This document shows, piece after piece, positions 1 through 13,000 of a stretch of 64,000 bases of DNA. A model generated the notes under the pieces. The model was not told the DNA's origin and did no database searches. It saw nothing but the letters and a program-made list of their open reading frames with translations. A program made the position numbers and the translations under genes. Position 1 is the first letter of the stretch; each line of letters begins with the position of its first letter. The stretch spans positions 67,226,001 through 67,290,000 of the forward strand of contig CM060833.1 of assembly GCA_030762175.1 (NCBI GenBank), written 5' to 3'. Origin of the DNA: Metallyticus violacea (taxonomy: Eukaryota > Arthropoda > Insecta > Mantodea > Metallyticidae).

Positions 1-594
1 TGCATAAAACAGGAATCTTTATGTTGTAGATTACATTATGTTACACTAATGAGGTTATGTCTTCCCATATTTCGAAAGCTGGTTATCTGAACTATCAAGC
101 ACTCAAAATAAAATGAAATGTAATTGAAAGTAGCGTATTCTGTTTGTTTAAGGAATCAAGCCATTTCTCCGATGAGTGTACACTAGGAGTTAACGCTACA
201 GGAAGTGCGTGTATAGCAGCAGGTGATTTCGGTGGATTTTAGAGCAACAGCCCAACAAATTGCGTATGGAGCGAGCGCTGTTATAGCTCGTCTTCCTTCC
301 CTACACATTAAATTCTCTTCTTTCCCTCCATTTCAATTGTCATAAAAAACAAATGAGTGGCGATCTCCGGTATTTTACATGGTGTATATAATATTCTTTG
401 TTGTGTGCATGACCTTTTAAATCACGGATTTTCTATAATTCAGACGGCTGTGATGACTTAAATCCTAATTAGCTAATTGACTGCGTTTTAGTTTGGTGAG
501 ATACAAAAGATTTAATTGGGAATATATTCGTCAATTAACTTAAATCTTAATTAGTTAATTCTCAATTAGTAAGACATTGGTGAGATCGGCCCTT
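1..594. repeat. Inverted-repeat non-autonomous element, copy 1 (right portion)
   Basis: This stretch is similar nearly end to end to 50113-50703, in the same orientation, with scattered substitutions and small indels. Shared landmarks include tttatgttgtagatta near the left, cgatctccggtattttaca in the middle and tggtgagatcggccctta at the right end. The terminal 170 bp is dense in TTAATT-type words. In the second copy this end is mirrored by an inverted counterpart, so the unit is probably a MITE-like DNA element whose left part lies before the window. No coding capacity is seen. Confidence 0.6.
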
Positions 595-810
595 AGAGAA
601 ATACTTTATACTACAGTATTATTAACTATAGAATTATTTGCAGATGGAATGAACATTCTTTTAGGGCTACTTAAGCAAATATATGATGAACGTATTTTGT
701 CCATTTTATAGAAAGGTTAACAAATTATGATATAATAGCATAAATCATTAATTAAGCTACATATGGATACAGAACTTAAGCAAATAAGTGCACTAGTTTG
801 AAAAATACTT

Positions 811-1666
811 TTATTTCTTAATATATTCTCCCTGTGCATTGAAGAATTTGTCCCATCGTTTCACAAGTTACTCAAATCCAGGAGCATAAAATGCTTTGGG
901 TTGCTGTTGGAACCAGGTTATGATTCCCTTTTTGCAACTTCATTGTCAGGTAAATATTCACCCGAAAGATGATATTTAAGAGGAAGTCGCTTGGAGGAAA
1001 GTCGGGGTTATAAGGAAGATGCTGGACTTCCTACTTGAAGTTTTGCAGCGTCTCATTTGTCTTGTTGGCAGTATGAAGACGTGCGTTGTCATGCAAGAGC
1101 AACCCACCTTCGGTGAGGAGTACTAGTCGCTTTCTTTGAATAACCTTACGACGTTTCCTAACGATGTCATAGTAGCAGTCTGCATTTACGGTGTATTTTT
1201 GAGGCTGGAATGCAGTGAGCAGTATGTCTTCGTGATCCCAGAAGACTGTGAGCACCACTTTCCCAGCGGATGGTGTCACTTTAAACTTTTCTTGGTATTT
1301 ACATTTGAAAGATGCATTACTGCTGAACAAAATTAACTTTGGCAGAACTTCCTTATATGATCAATGTGATCATTGAGCTGCAGTAAATTTGAGTACTTTT
1401 CTCAGTGGTGCTAAGACATTTCCAGTTTCAACGTTCTTGTGGTATAGAGAATGGTGTTCTAGCATTGGGCCACTTTATGATAAAATGATTTTTAAAACTT
1501 CCTTGAGTTGAAGTAGTGTTCTTCAGTTCAGTATAAATACAAAACCGTTGCTCATTGTTCGATAGACAAACAAACTTAATCGACCACTTTGTTTACTGAG
1601 CATTGCCTTAGTTTTCATGGTTAGGTTAATGACTTTCTGATGTTTAAACAATCTACTCACAGCCAT
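811..1666 (-). pseudogene. mariner-family transposase, degenerate (relic A)
   Basis: On the minus strand this reads as a decayed mariner transposase (DDE/D enzyme that cuts and pastes DNA at TA sites). The best open part (1330-1031) contains VFWDHED and then LLLHDNARLHTA, which carries the second catalytic Asp. After one stop come YNPDFPPSDFLL with the third Asp, then in other frames LVKRWDKFFNAQGEYIKK, the family's usual C-terminus, ending at a stop at 811. The N-terminal half is recognisable only in patches, for example EQRFCIYTELKNT around 1550. The total span of about 285 codons is shorter than the usual 345, and several stops and frameshifts make it non-functional. I could not identify terminal inverted repeats with confidence. 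Confidence 0.85.
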
Positions 1667-2187
1667 TTAATAAGTAAATTATTTGTGATTATTTCATGGT
1701 CGCTCTCTACGGATATTTTATGCCCCCCCCCCCCTCTTATACAGATAAAAATAGCTATATGAAGAAAGAACAAAACAAAATTAAATGGAAGAATCTAATT
1801 CGGAAACTGTCTTACAGGTTATTTAAAATAGTTTGAATTTTATTCAAACTTTAATGATATAGTGCAGAGCTTACTGTATCTTTCTTTTAACTTCAGAAAA
1901 ATTTCCAAAAATGTTCATCAAACTCAGTTGTTATGTTCATAAAACTTTACCAAAATACCTAATACCGGCAAATTTTCTAAAACACGAGACAAATACTTAG
2001 GCGATGTATCTCATTCATTTATTCAACATTGCTTGCATTGCAGTTTATGAATTAGAATTTATATATCTAGTTATAAAATTAAAAAGAAGAAATAACACAA
2101 TAGCTTTGCTTGTAATCTGTTGATTTTGAATCATACGATACAGGCTGATATACTGAAAATGTATTATGAATGGTCATTAATCGTTAT
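1667..2187. other. No gene seen
   Basis: AT-rich sequence with a run of 12 C at 1723-1734 and no open reading frame or repeat that I recognise. Confidence 0.6.
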
Positions 2188-2196
2188 TAATGTATG

Positions 2197-2490
2197 GGTT
2201 CTGGTGGTGCAGTGGTAACCAGACTTGCATTCTAAAATCAAGGTTGCGGGTTCAAACCCGGCCAGGATCGATGGGTTTTTTCGGACGTAAACATCCTAAG
2301 TAATGGCTTCCTTCGGAAGGGAAGTAAAGCCGTAGATCCCGTGTCGTACATTTACGGCACGATAAAGAACCTCAAGCCTGAAAGAAAAGGCCTCTGTGAA
2401 AAATTTATCGGCCGTTTCACGCCCTGAATAGAATGGGACGCTGATAATCTGTGATATTAAAGAGCGTCCTTAAATAAACAAATAAAAAAG
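2197..2490 (+). mobile_element. tRNA-derived SINE, family 1, full-length copy
   Basis: The copy begins with a tRNA-like head holding internal polymerase III promoter boxes: an A box around gtggtgcagtggtaacc and a B box gcgggttcaaacccgg. A family-specific body follows (cttccttcggaagggaag, ttacggcacgataaaga) and then a tail ending in AAATAAACAAATAAAAAA. It is flanked by near-identical 10-bp duplications, taatgtatgg at 2188-2197 and taatgaatgg at 2491-2500, as expected from target-primed reverse transcription. It encodes no protein and would depend on a LINE for mobility. Short ORFs across it are artefacts of the repeat. Confidence 0.92.
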
Positions 2491-2500
2491 TAATGAATGG

Positions 2501-4288
2501 TACAGGTATTTAAAGTGACATTTTATTTTGTGATAAGGTGGTTAGGGAAAAGATGAAGGAGGCCCAAGTCATAAATCGGTCACTATTTTATACAGCTCTA
2601 AATATTTATAATTAAAGTAATAATTATAAACAATTTTATTTCAATCATCCGGAATTTTTGTTCGCTAGGAGTAACATGAAAATAAGCACAACCTAAATCT
2701 GTAGATAATGTTACTGCATCGTGACGCTAGTGATTTTAAACTGTTTTGGTAAAATTACAAATTAAATGTTCGTTGTATTATTATTACAGTTTCTTTACAT
2801 GTTACGCTAAGTTGCGGTTTAAAAATATAATTTTCTTGCGCTGAAAAAAAGCTATAGTGTGCACTTGAGCTTGCGCAATGATGGACACAGCTGTTATTTT
2901 TTCAGCCTGCCACGTTGTCAACATGGTTATTTATGCAAACAAACCTTAGAAACAAATTTATGCACTAATGCACTATGACTTGATTTCGAAATTTGAAGAT
3001 TGCGATTTTTTTTAAAAAAATGTGTAATACATTATAATATATGCTAAACAAGTTTAATAATTACGATATTCCATATTAAAACAAAGTTGACAACTCTGGG
3101 GTATTATAAATGTTTATAGCACTCCATATTACAGAAAGTAATTTCATGTTGAGTTACTTGTGTTGCTCTAAGTATGAACTGTTTAAAAAGCATATCAAAA
3201 TATTATTTGCTGCAAATGCGTAATAGCGCACAACAAATTGAATGTGCATGTGGGGAACTATGCGAGAAAGTGAACGACGTGACGACGCGATAATATTTAC
3301 CCACTTAATATTACGGAAATAAAAGAAAATCAACCTGCGATTGTATCGCTCTCTCCCAGCAAGTCAGGAAGCATAAGGGTGTTTGTTGTGTATTGTGAAT
3401 AACAAAAGACGGACTATAAAGATATGGCGTAAAATAAACGAATAAAAATAGGCAGAAATAAGAGCAGATAGTCTTTATAAATAAGTTTAACTAATAACAC
3501 CTGCTTAATAATCTAACAACTGCTAGAAAAATTATATATAAAATAAATACATCATAGCGTTAAAGATTTTTCAAAATTAATTTCACAAAATTCTATGCAT
3601 TCCATTTATATTTTTAATTATTTTTCGTATACAAAGTCTGGATAATTATCTCCTACAATAGTGAATATACATTTTCAAGAAATCATATAGAAGAACTTTT
3701 GATTTTATTGAGCCATTCACTTATTTTGTTCGTTTTTCTGTGAGTTTGAGCCTTCTGGAACATTATTACATTCCATTCTAACGTTATATTTAAAATGTTC
3801 GTCTATTAATCGACTTACCTGGGAGATGTTAATATTTAATATAGCTTTTTGAAAAAGGAAAGAAACAACAAATTTTACGTCAGCCTAGACAAACTTTGGG
3901 TGAAATATCTCCTGTCTATAGCAGGAGTAGTTTGCAAGTATGGAAAAACTTAAAATATTTTTTCAGAACGAAAATGGAAACATAGCCAGTTTTATAGTAA
4001 GTAAAGTGTGTAGTTCTTTCCAAATATCTATCATAATCCTTTATTTTATTTTGTTTTAATAAATGAAGTTAATATTGTACAAGAAAATCAAAACTGAAAC
4101 CCTTCTAAAGTACGTTACCTGTCCTTTTCTTTTCATTTCTTTGTAACATTCAGTATGGCCCCTCTGCCTATGCCTGGACAAGTGTTAACTTAGGCAGTGT
4201 ACTAGAGGATATCGCCGGGAATACGGGAGAAGAGAATGTCCAACTATTAAAATTTGTTGTAGAGTTAATACAACCTATTGACATGTAA
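2501..4288. other. No gene seen
   Basis: AT-rich intergenic or intronic DNA without an ORF above about 60 codons and without similarity to the repeats elsewhere in the window. Confidence 0.6.
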
Positions 4289-4825
4289 ATGGTTCAATTT
4301 CAAATAGCTCACAAATCTTTCGCTCAACAAAAGCTTAATTTTGCAAATTTTCACCGAATTCAGCACATTAAAATAACCTTTATAAGTTTTAAAACGCAAA
4401 TTGATTTACTAGCTAGACATTTTTCAAACTCTTCATTAAACTCTTTTCAAAATATCCTCAGTGCTCACCTGTTTAATAAGGACTTGAAAACTATATTCAA
4501 AATAATTGCAATTGCCAAAAAATTAACCCAATACATAAAGTTACTCAAATATCTTACAGTTCCATTCACAGTTTACAAATCGTTGTACTGCCTAGATCAA
4601 CTTGGTCAGCCTACAGAGAGAGTAGCGGTCATAATCAGTCAAACATGTCTAACCCCGATGAAGAATCATCTCTGCGCGCAAAGAACAGGAAGAGAACCAC
4701 TCAGAAAACCTGACGTCACATTAATTCTAGATGTTAACTTGCGCGTCCCATCCAATAGGGACAAGAGAGCTTTAGCAAAAACTTTCAGCTTGGCCACAAG
4801 GGTAAGGAAAGGAAGTGGGTATTAG
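4289..4825 (+). CDS. Unrecognised 178-codon ORF, possibly spurious or an exon
   Basis: An open frame of 178 codons starts at ATG 4289. I recognise no family. The first 110 residues are rich in Phe, Leu, Ile, Lys and Gln. The last 60 are more basic and come from locally GC-richer DNA (about 4600-4820). A perfect cAMP-response-type palindrome, tgacgtca, lies inside it at 4711-4718, and a good 5' splice-site match (g|gtaagg) lies near 4801. In DNA this AT-rich an open run this long is uncommon by chance, but there is no motif, neighbour or start context to back coding. It could be an exon, a transposon piece or chance. Confidence 0.15.
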   Translation: MVQFQIAHKSFAQQKLNFANFHRIQHIKITFISFKTQIDLLARHFSNSSLNSFQNILSAHLFNKDLKTIFKIIAIAKKLTQYIKLLKYLTVPFTVYKSLYCLDQLGQPTERVAVIISQTCLTPMKNHLCAQRTGREPLRKPDVTLILDVNLRVPSNRDKRALAKTFSLATRVRKGSGY

Positions 4826-5165
4826 TACAGGGGTAGACAGTAAGACAGTATGTGCAAGAACGGACGTAGTATGCTGTAAATAAACTATGAGTATTTTAGT
4901 ATAAAAATTCGGTAATTACCAAACACATTCTGACAAAAAGTTGAATAATAAAACAAAAGCTGCATAAAAAACTTCTTCCCCTCCTTTGATTACTTCGTTC
5001 ATGATTATGGTATAAGAATGCATGACTATTTTGAAAACGTGATATTTGGACATGAAATTGTCATATGTTTTATCCTACCGACAAATGACTCTATCTCTTT
5101 CTTTATTCAGTATATCGGTGGAAATTTTCTAAATTGTAATAAGAAAATGTAACCATTGTCTCCTA

Positions 5166-5166
5166 G

Positions 5167-5231
<65 letters not shown>
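5166..5231. repeat. (ATT)n microsatellite
   Basis: About 22 uninterrupted ATT units, followed at once by the more ordinary sequence tattagacagaac. Confidence 0.98.
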
Positions 5232-5233
<2 letters not shown>

Positions 5234-5684
5234 TAGACAGAACACACAATCAAATCACAGTTGCTAGGAAAAAGTTGAAGAATGACTCCCTTGTATAAAA
5301 TGAATTCCTTTTATTATTCTTAGATATTAAGCTAATTAAATATTAATGATATCTTCAATTTTATTGCATTTTCTGTGAAATAATCATATTACGTATCAAT
5401 AAGTATAGAAAATTGAACTAATAAATGTACTTATGAAATCATTTTGATTTATAATTATATATTTACAGTGACTTCGACATCAATGCGCTGCCGAAAACAA
5501 GACAAAACAATATTAAAGAATTAAGAAACAAGAAAGAACAAAAATTTAATTTATACTTTCTAACGTATTATGTTCAAATTTTTCTTTCTGGATGGAATGC
5601 AAAGTTTCTACTTAGAAGTTTATTAGTGTAAAAATTATTTCAACCATATCTTTTATTCTACAATAATTAAGTATGCTTCTATCT
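5232..5684. other. No gene seen
   Basis: AT-rich DNA without any recognisable gene or repeat. Confidence 0.6.
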
Positions 5685-5935
5685 GGAAACACTGATAGGG
5701 GCCCCTTCTGTGACCGTACCTAGTGGCCTCTGGATTCTGGCCGCCTGGTGTCTCCCTCCCTCATCCCTTTTTCCTGTAGGTGCCCCGTTTGGGATCGTAG
5801 GCACAAATGTCCAGCTCTTGAGCAAGGCATAAGCATAAACATATCCTCCGTTCCTACCAATCCAAACCAAGGAAAACTAAAAAAAAAAAGACCCCTAACC
5901 TACGAATGCAACTCTCAGGGCGACTTCTGAATCAT
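5685..5935. other. Isolated GC-rich block
   Basis: About 250 bp of visibly higher GC (ggggcccc, tggccgcctgg) sits abruptly in AT-rich surroundings. Both strands have short overlapping open frames (5870-5679 minus, 5748-5930 plus), neither recognisable. A short A-run at 5878-5889 lies near the right part. It could be a transposon fragment or an old exon. Confidence 0.3.
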
Positions 5936-6037
5936 CTAGCTGAGTTTTTTTTAATGTTTTAAGTTTTCACTCTGTAAAATATAGCACTCAGTATCTAGTT
6001 AACCGCAACCAGCAAACTTCATAATATCCGAACTTAT

Positions 6038-6233
6038 AGGCCCTGGTTCAATTTTTAAGCTTGAAGGAACGCTGTTTAGGCAATAACTGCACTCGGCACA
6101 TTCAAGGCTGGCTATATGAAGTCTGCTGACTCTAAAACTCGACTGGAGTCAACATGCTTCAGCTTTGAAAACGCCGAGCACAGTTCTTGGTGAAATGTTG
6201 GTTCCTTCAAGCTTGAAAACTGGATCACGGCCT
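6038..6233. repeat. Imperfect palindrome / foldback element, about 196 bp
   Basis: The two halves are inverted copies of each other: aagcttgaaggaac (6057-6070) pairs with gttccttcaagctt (6201-6214). The outer parts aggccctggttca and the right-hand ggatcacggcct also pair. Further in, actgcactcggc pairs with gccgagcacagt, and tctgctgactc with gagtcaacatgc. The loop is short, about 6132-6145. Single-stranded DNA or RNA from here would form a long hairpin. It may be a foldback MITE or a hairpin-RNA source. Confidence 0.8.
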
Positions 6234-9200
6234 ACAAACTCCAATATTATACATTTTATTCAGTATCTAGTTCACATGTTCGCTTGGAGAGTGTTTGTTC
6301 TTGGGGGGGGGGGGGTTCCCAGGTGTTCACTTTATTTACAGCCATTTCATAAGCACTTTTCATTCATTCTGAGCCATGGGCGTTCAACAAGATGCAGATA
6401 AGGTCTTTGAAGTGCAAATTCTCTTTAAGTTTACACCCTGTGGAACCGTGAAATCTGGACAACAATCGAGCGATGAGTAATCGATTTCGCTCCCGCCTCT
6501 ATAGCAATATCATTTAAAACGGGATTACCATAAAACATAAACTGAGTCGTTCTTTTGTCATGTAAAGTACGCGCAGAATAAAAAAAGAAAAAGTGTATCG
6601 CGAGAATTCTTTTTCATCACGTTTAAATTCACTCTCTTCTACTCACCGCCGCTTTTGTGTTTCAGCCCGCGTTTTGTGTAAATTATTTTCCTATCTCGAT
6701 TTAGGTCATACGGGCGTTTGCTGGACACCTCAAAGCCGCGAATAGGAAAGGACGGAAGATCAACAAACATTATAAGAGATTGGTGAGCAGAACTTGTGTT
6801 GTTATAAAAAACTAAATCTTTGATCCTTGAGCGGCTCATTCTTTCTTGTAGTCTCCCTTCTTAATTTCCTTCGTCAAAGGGATTGTATTAGCATGACCAT
6901 AGAGAAAGTTTTAGCAGGAAAAACAAAGACAAGTAACTAATATTTGAACAAAAATCACAGTCATTTTTATAATGATAGCCTATAAAATTTCTCAACGTAA
7001 CATTATATCTCCATAAAGTTATCTTTAGTGCTATGACAAAAACTGGCATGATATATAATGATAAATGTAAATAAATAATAAATAAATGTAAAATAGTTTC
7101 TTTGTACTGTGCTTAAAATATTTTTATTAAAATCCAAATAACCAACTACATTTTGACTACCAAGCGGTTAATTTCAACAATTGACGGGCACCCTGCCATA
7201 CTCCGGTTATTTGATAACTATATGCTAATGCTATTAATATAATATATTAAGTATAAAATAAGCTGCCAAAAATCTCATTTTAACACTTAAATTTCTATAG
7301 GTCTATAAATAAGTATATACAATCAAGAAAACTATGATAAAATACTTTCAATATTTTCTTCAAACAGCTGCATAACATTTTAAATTAATTTTTATGGATA
7401 TCAATTAAAATTTATTCAGCACGACTGAGCCAATTAACGCCACCTATTTTCTAATATAGAGAGTTACAAATACTTTCCTATACCAAGAGATGGCAACAAA
7501 ATAAACTATATCCCACTAAAATTGAGTTCCTGTTAAAAAGCACCTTTCTTATCTGGAGATGAAACATCAAATGGAACAGGCAAATGTGTTTTGAATTCCC
7601 CCTCCCCTTTTTAGTTGCTCTTTTCCACATTGTCTGCATATAAAATAAACAAATCAAAAGTTAAGGAGTTTGTTAAATAAACAAGTACTACGTCATATAA
7701 GTATTGCGAATAAATAGGTAGACCTCTAGCGCCACGAATTTACAGCGGTACTGAATTCTTTTTAATAATACACGTTTTTTTTTTCTTTTACATTTTCGAT
7801 GTTTATGCACTCAATTTACTTATCTCTATAGAGGAAACTTCAAAATTGAGGAAGACATATCGTTTATATAGTTGTTAGTAGCTGAATCCACAAAATAAAA
7901 TAGTTTCTCTTACCTCGTTATAGTAACAGCCTTTCAGTAGCAAATGGCGGAAATAATGTTTCAATTGAAATGATGCCGGACCTCCACTAACTCATTTCAT
8001 TACCGCAGTCTGGTATCATTTATAAGCGATAGTTCCTTGGCGTTAAAGGTATATACGACGTTATTTAGCTTATTGACTTTGTGCATTTAATCGCACAGAT
8101 TAAGAAAAGAGAAGCATTATTAAAAGACGTTATATGCTTTCATAAGTCTGTGTATCGCCCACTGAGAAACGGAGACCATGTTTTCCTGGCAAACTTTTAG
8201 TTTCTACAGGGTATGCGGATTATTTGTAGGCGCCTCTTGTTTTTTCGGAAATAAAAGTTACAGGGATAAAATATGCGACTGATTATAGTTCAACTTCTTG
8301 TGGTTTTCGTACCGATGTAAATTTATAAGTTTTAACCACAGTTCTTTTGCAGTTAAGGATGAAATGGGAGATTGAGTCAGTTATCCTGGATGGTTTTGGG
8401 AGTGTACCTACAATTAACCGCTGCATAGTGATGTTTGAATTAAGGAAAATAAGAAAGTGATGCCTTTTGAGGGACTGTTGGGTGACAGGAGGTTCATTCA
8501 AGAACCTACGAGAATGTCTGTGTTACAAAAGAAGACAAACCGATTTCTTAGAGAAACTTTCCAAATAATCTTCAATATATTTTGTATTAAATGCCCCTCG
8601 GTGAGAAATAAACGCCTTCTTTTGACCTGTTTTAAGTCTTCATTCTGTTCTCTCCAGTACGTTCTTCTCATTTTCATGATGAGATCCAATTTCAATTCAA
8701 GCAGAGTATGAAAAGTGGACGATAGTGTTGATTGAGCTACTCCTTTCTAAAGTTTATTCTTTATAACCATTTTGTTATTATTGTAGTTTGAAATGTTTTG
8801 TATTGTTGTAATGTTTAATATATTGCTCACATTACATCAAATCATTTAATAAATATTATCTTCTTGCTGTTTGGTTAGACTTTCCCACTTATTTCCATTT
8901 CCCTAATCCTTACAGTGCGTTTCTTTGGTCTCTTGTTTGCTTCTTGTATTCAGTTAGAAATGCTGATTTTTATAAATCGAGAACTTTTTATCTTTTCAAC
9001 ATAAAATTTTCATTTTTGTTCCGAAACATCCATTTATGAAATTATATTCTTTACTTTTATTACTTTTAATACTTTTGTTTAATCTCACACTTCAGCCCAA
9101 ATAATATTTCATAAGCTATTTGAGAGGTTCTAAATTCAGTTTTAGTATCCAAGTATTCATTACATAAAAATTTAAAATTTATAACGCTAAGGTAATCTAA

Positions 9201-9708
9201 ATTCTATTTTATATGCCATGTTTCTTACACTGAAATTTTTGTAATGATATAATTTCTGTTCTAGTGTTTAAAATATGAAAACCTGAGCGTAAAACAACAT
9301 CTATGGATGGATAAACGTGGTTTAGTTATTATCGTCACTTACAGTCACAACTCTTTTCCTTAAAAATTGATTTTCTCAACTTTTCGCTCTATTTTTTAAA
9401 TGTTTCAAGAAAGTTTTACTTTTCTATTGATATAAAAGTATCGAATCTGTCCCCCAAATGAAAATTGAACTACCCATTATCCAAACGTACAAATAATACT
9501 GCATGTCCCACATAAGGTCGTCCACAAGTAAAGCAGAGGGAAAATAGCTTCTACCCACTCTGCTTGAAGTTTTCTATCCACTTTTTCAAAGTCAAAAGGA
9601 AGAGATTTCTGTGTGGACTATTATGATAGTACCATAAATGGTAACCCTACAATAGGCCTAAAGAAATTATATATACTTTTAAGAGTTTTATAAATAGTTT
9701 GATTTCTC
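6234..9708. other. No gene seen
   Basis: AT-rich DNA with a 13-G run at 6303-6315. Short ORFs, for example at 8457-8711 plus and overlapping minus frames, show no recognisable motif and overlap each other on both strands. Confidence 0.6.
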
Positions 9709-9721
9709 ACATAAGCACTAT

Positions 9722-9993
9722 GTCGGTCCTGGTGGACTAGTGGTAACCATACTTACCTCCTAAACCCAAGAACGCGGCTTCAATCTTGGCCAGGGTCGAA
9801 AAATTGTTTTCAGCCATAAAAAAGGGAAACAAAGCCGTGGATCCCGTATCGTAGATTTATGGAAAGGAAAACAATCTCAAGTCTAAATGAAGAGGCATCT
9901 GAGCAAAATTTATCGGCCGTTTCATGCCCTAAATTGAACGAAACGCTGATAATATTAGACGTCAAAGAGCGTCCACAAATAAACAAAATCACT
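9722..9993 (+). mobile_element. tRNA-derived SINE, family 1, diverged copy
   Basis: The head reads tcggtcctggtggactagtg, followed by a mutated B box (cggcttcaatcttgg) and the family body and tail (aaagagcgtccacaaataaa). A perfect 10-bp duplication, acataagcac, flanks it at 9709-9718 and 9994-10003. The mutated B box suggests that it is no longer transcribed. Confidence 0.9.
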
Positions 9994-10003
9994 ACATAAG
10001 CAC

Positions 10004-13000
10004 ATTTTTACAATGTACATAGAAATAGGCAAATAATCAAAAAAAATTAACAAGAAAGCCCGGAAAGCATAATTTAGCAAGATAGATAAGCATAGGAGTA
10101 AATTTATAAAAAAAATAAAGGGACATAAAAATATAAGAATTTGAGAATGTTACGTGGATAAAATGAGACAAACTTAAAAACAAAAGTATGTATTAAAATA
10201 TTTAGCAAAGATTCAATTGAGGCCAAGAGCAAAAAGTACAGCTAAAATGGGGGAATGGAAATACAAAATTAATAAAATAAATAATTAAAGGTCATAAGAG
10301 GTCAAGAACTGACAAATTTAGCCTATACTAACATAGCCAACATATTCAAAAAACAATAAAAAATGTAAATAATCGAGAAGAAAGAACAAAAATATGCACG
10401 ATCAACCGAGAGGAGCTAAATTGGTGCACGATCATAGAGCGTGTATTAATAAATAAAGTAGTATAGGAAAGATAAGACAAGTAAATCTAGTCAGATTGCT
10501 CAAAAAGAAGCTGTGGGCATCCGTAATGTGAAGCCAAGTTGTGCGATTGGTGCATCCCTTGCTACAACATGGTTTTCCTTTGCTACTAAATCTTTCAGTG
10601 CTAATATTAAAGAGCTCGGGTGACCATTATCTTAGTAAAAATAATAATTAATGTATAAAATATTAGTCTTGTGTTAAATCTAATGCAGTTTCTTCAGTGT
10701 TTTGGTTTTTTTTTTTTTTTTTTGAGGTGCCAATTAATTTAATTCACACTTATGATGCGTTTGTTGAGTAACAGAACACTCTTTTGACATAAACTTTACC
10801 ACAATCAAATTTTAGGCTATGTACCCTGGTTAATTATTATCTTTTATATATTAAATAAAAATAGTTTGTTCTGGGACATATAGCATGTTTGGATTTTATA
10901 TTTATTTAAATTTCTTTTGTAAATGTTTTGAATTGCAAATGCAATTGTTTTGCGAATATGTAGTACGCATTAAGCAATGTCTTTTAATAAAATGATGATT
11001 TGCTATCTAAATATCAGCGTATGTGCATAGGTTTTCTACCCATTAAATAGTTTGAGTCATTATTCGTGCAATTAATAATTAACTAACTACTTAATTAACT
11101 AGTTTATAGTCATGTTCAAAGCAATATTGTTTAAAAATACCTTAACTCTCCCACAAAATTGTGGGCACTCTTGAACACATATTAGTTGTTGATGTGGTTT
11201 TAAAGTGCTCTCTTTCCCTAACAAAGGCAAAGTAAACTATTACCTGTTCAATAACTTGAAACTTGCTTTCTTCACCAGTTCCTACGGCTATTACCGGAGA
11301 TTTGATATGGTTTAAAGCATATTTCACATGCAGCTATTCTAATTCATTGTTAGATTTTAAAAATTCATTTTCAATGAAAATTAAAGAGTTAACAGGCAAA
11401 AGAAACTGTATGTTTTAATATCTTAGCATTTCTAACAAAGCTAACGTATGTTAAGCGGTTTCTATTTACCAAAAGAAAACATTGCCTTTGAGGTATATCA
11501 GAAATTAAATTAGTGTTCACTCCGCTAAAATAATTACGCGCTTTCTTTTCGTCACAACAGGAATAAACTTCGCCGCATACTTTCTATGGTTTTATAATTA
11601 AACAGACTTGATTTTAATTTAGTTCATTTTAGAATCAAGTTACACTCAATGAAATTCTAACCACCGCCAGGCATACGCTTGTTTGACTTTGTGAAGCTTG
11701 AACTTGTGTTAATAACGAAGTGAATGTTCAAAATTAAAATTAAATAAAAGTAATTGTACCTCCAGAACAAAAGACCATAAGGATTTCAGCTGTGCCAACA
11801 TGTCATTTGTAATAAAGTAGCTCATACTTTTTCTCGTGTTTTTGTTAGGCTAAAACTGGTCCTTACTTAATAAGAAATTAAAATAAAATATTAAACTTAA
11901 CCTTTTTAATACCAAAGAAAGAGAAAACAAATTATATTAAATCATAAAGAAATACTGTTAAGCCCTAACAAGAAAGTGTAGCATAAAGAACAGCACTTGC
12001 GTAATGAAACAAACCTGAAAGTTAAACGACAAAACTATCAAACAGCCATACCTGTCATGCAGCATTTCTCTATGCGAAGAAAGAATATCACACAGCTCTA
12101 AGGAAGACTGAAAAGACCAGCCTAATAAAAGTAGCATTAAGGGCATTGTTTGAATCCCTATGGGAGTCTTCCTAATGGGAAAGTATAAAGCTACCCAAAG
12201 AATCTATTGTATCTTCAGAGGCAACAGTTCGTGGACACAGACAAAAGACATTTACAGAAAAGTATTTTTAGCAAGAAGAGAGAATATTCATAAGATTTGA
12301 GGCTTAAAGATATCGATACCCCTACATAAATTATTACAGATTGTGCTGAGATGTTTGATGAAAACTCTTTATTTTGTCATTTAAATTATCATGTAAATGA
12401 TTATTTAGAACTGTAGTGTATTAACCAAAATATATCTGCTTAAACCTGTTTTGAGATATCAATATTTGAAATTTTCACAATTTTTCCTTATAATACTTAT
12501 AAATATTTAATGCGAGTTATAGCTTATTATTGGCTGAAAGAGAGAATATTTTAAATTTAATTTTTTGAATATATGCACCAGGCATTTTTGAATTTTGTTA
12601 AAATGCGCTAATATTATTTTACTTTCCCAGATATGGTTATACTATTTTTTAGAGAAAGTTACCTTTTGGTTTTAGTCATTGTTGTAGAAGCGAAAAGAAT
12701 GGCTGGAACATTTTTACGACATAATTGTTATCTATAAATATGGGAGTCCTGAAAAACATCATTGAATATGTTATTAATTTTATTCCTAATAAATTAAATC
12801 ATAAAATAATTCTGTGAAAATATTATAATACCTTATACGTTTCGTTCAAATGACCTATAGATCTATAGAATATGCTTGGCTATTAACTTGGTCTATATGC
12901 TTAAATTGTCAAGTAGTCAGATGTCCTGACAATCAGAACATTTTATATATCCGCCGCAAAGGTGTTCGTTGTTTATTAGCACTCCGTAAAACCATCAAAA

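Noticed and set aside
1136..1336. 66-codon plus ORF
   Set aside because: It is the complement of the mariner relic A coding frame.
2197..2270. Possible tRNA genes at each SINE head
   Set aside because: A and B boxes are present, but the anticodon and acceptor stems do not close properly and each head continues into the SINE body.
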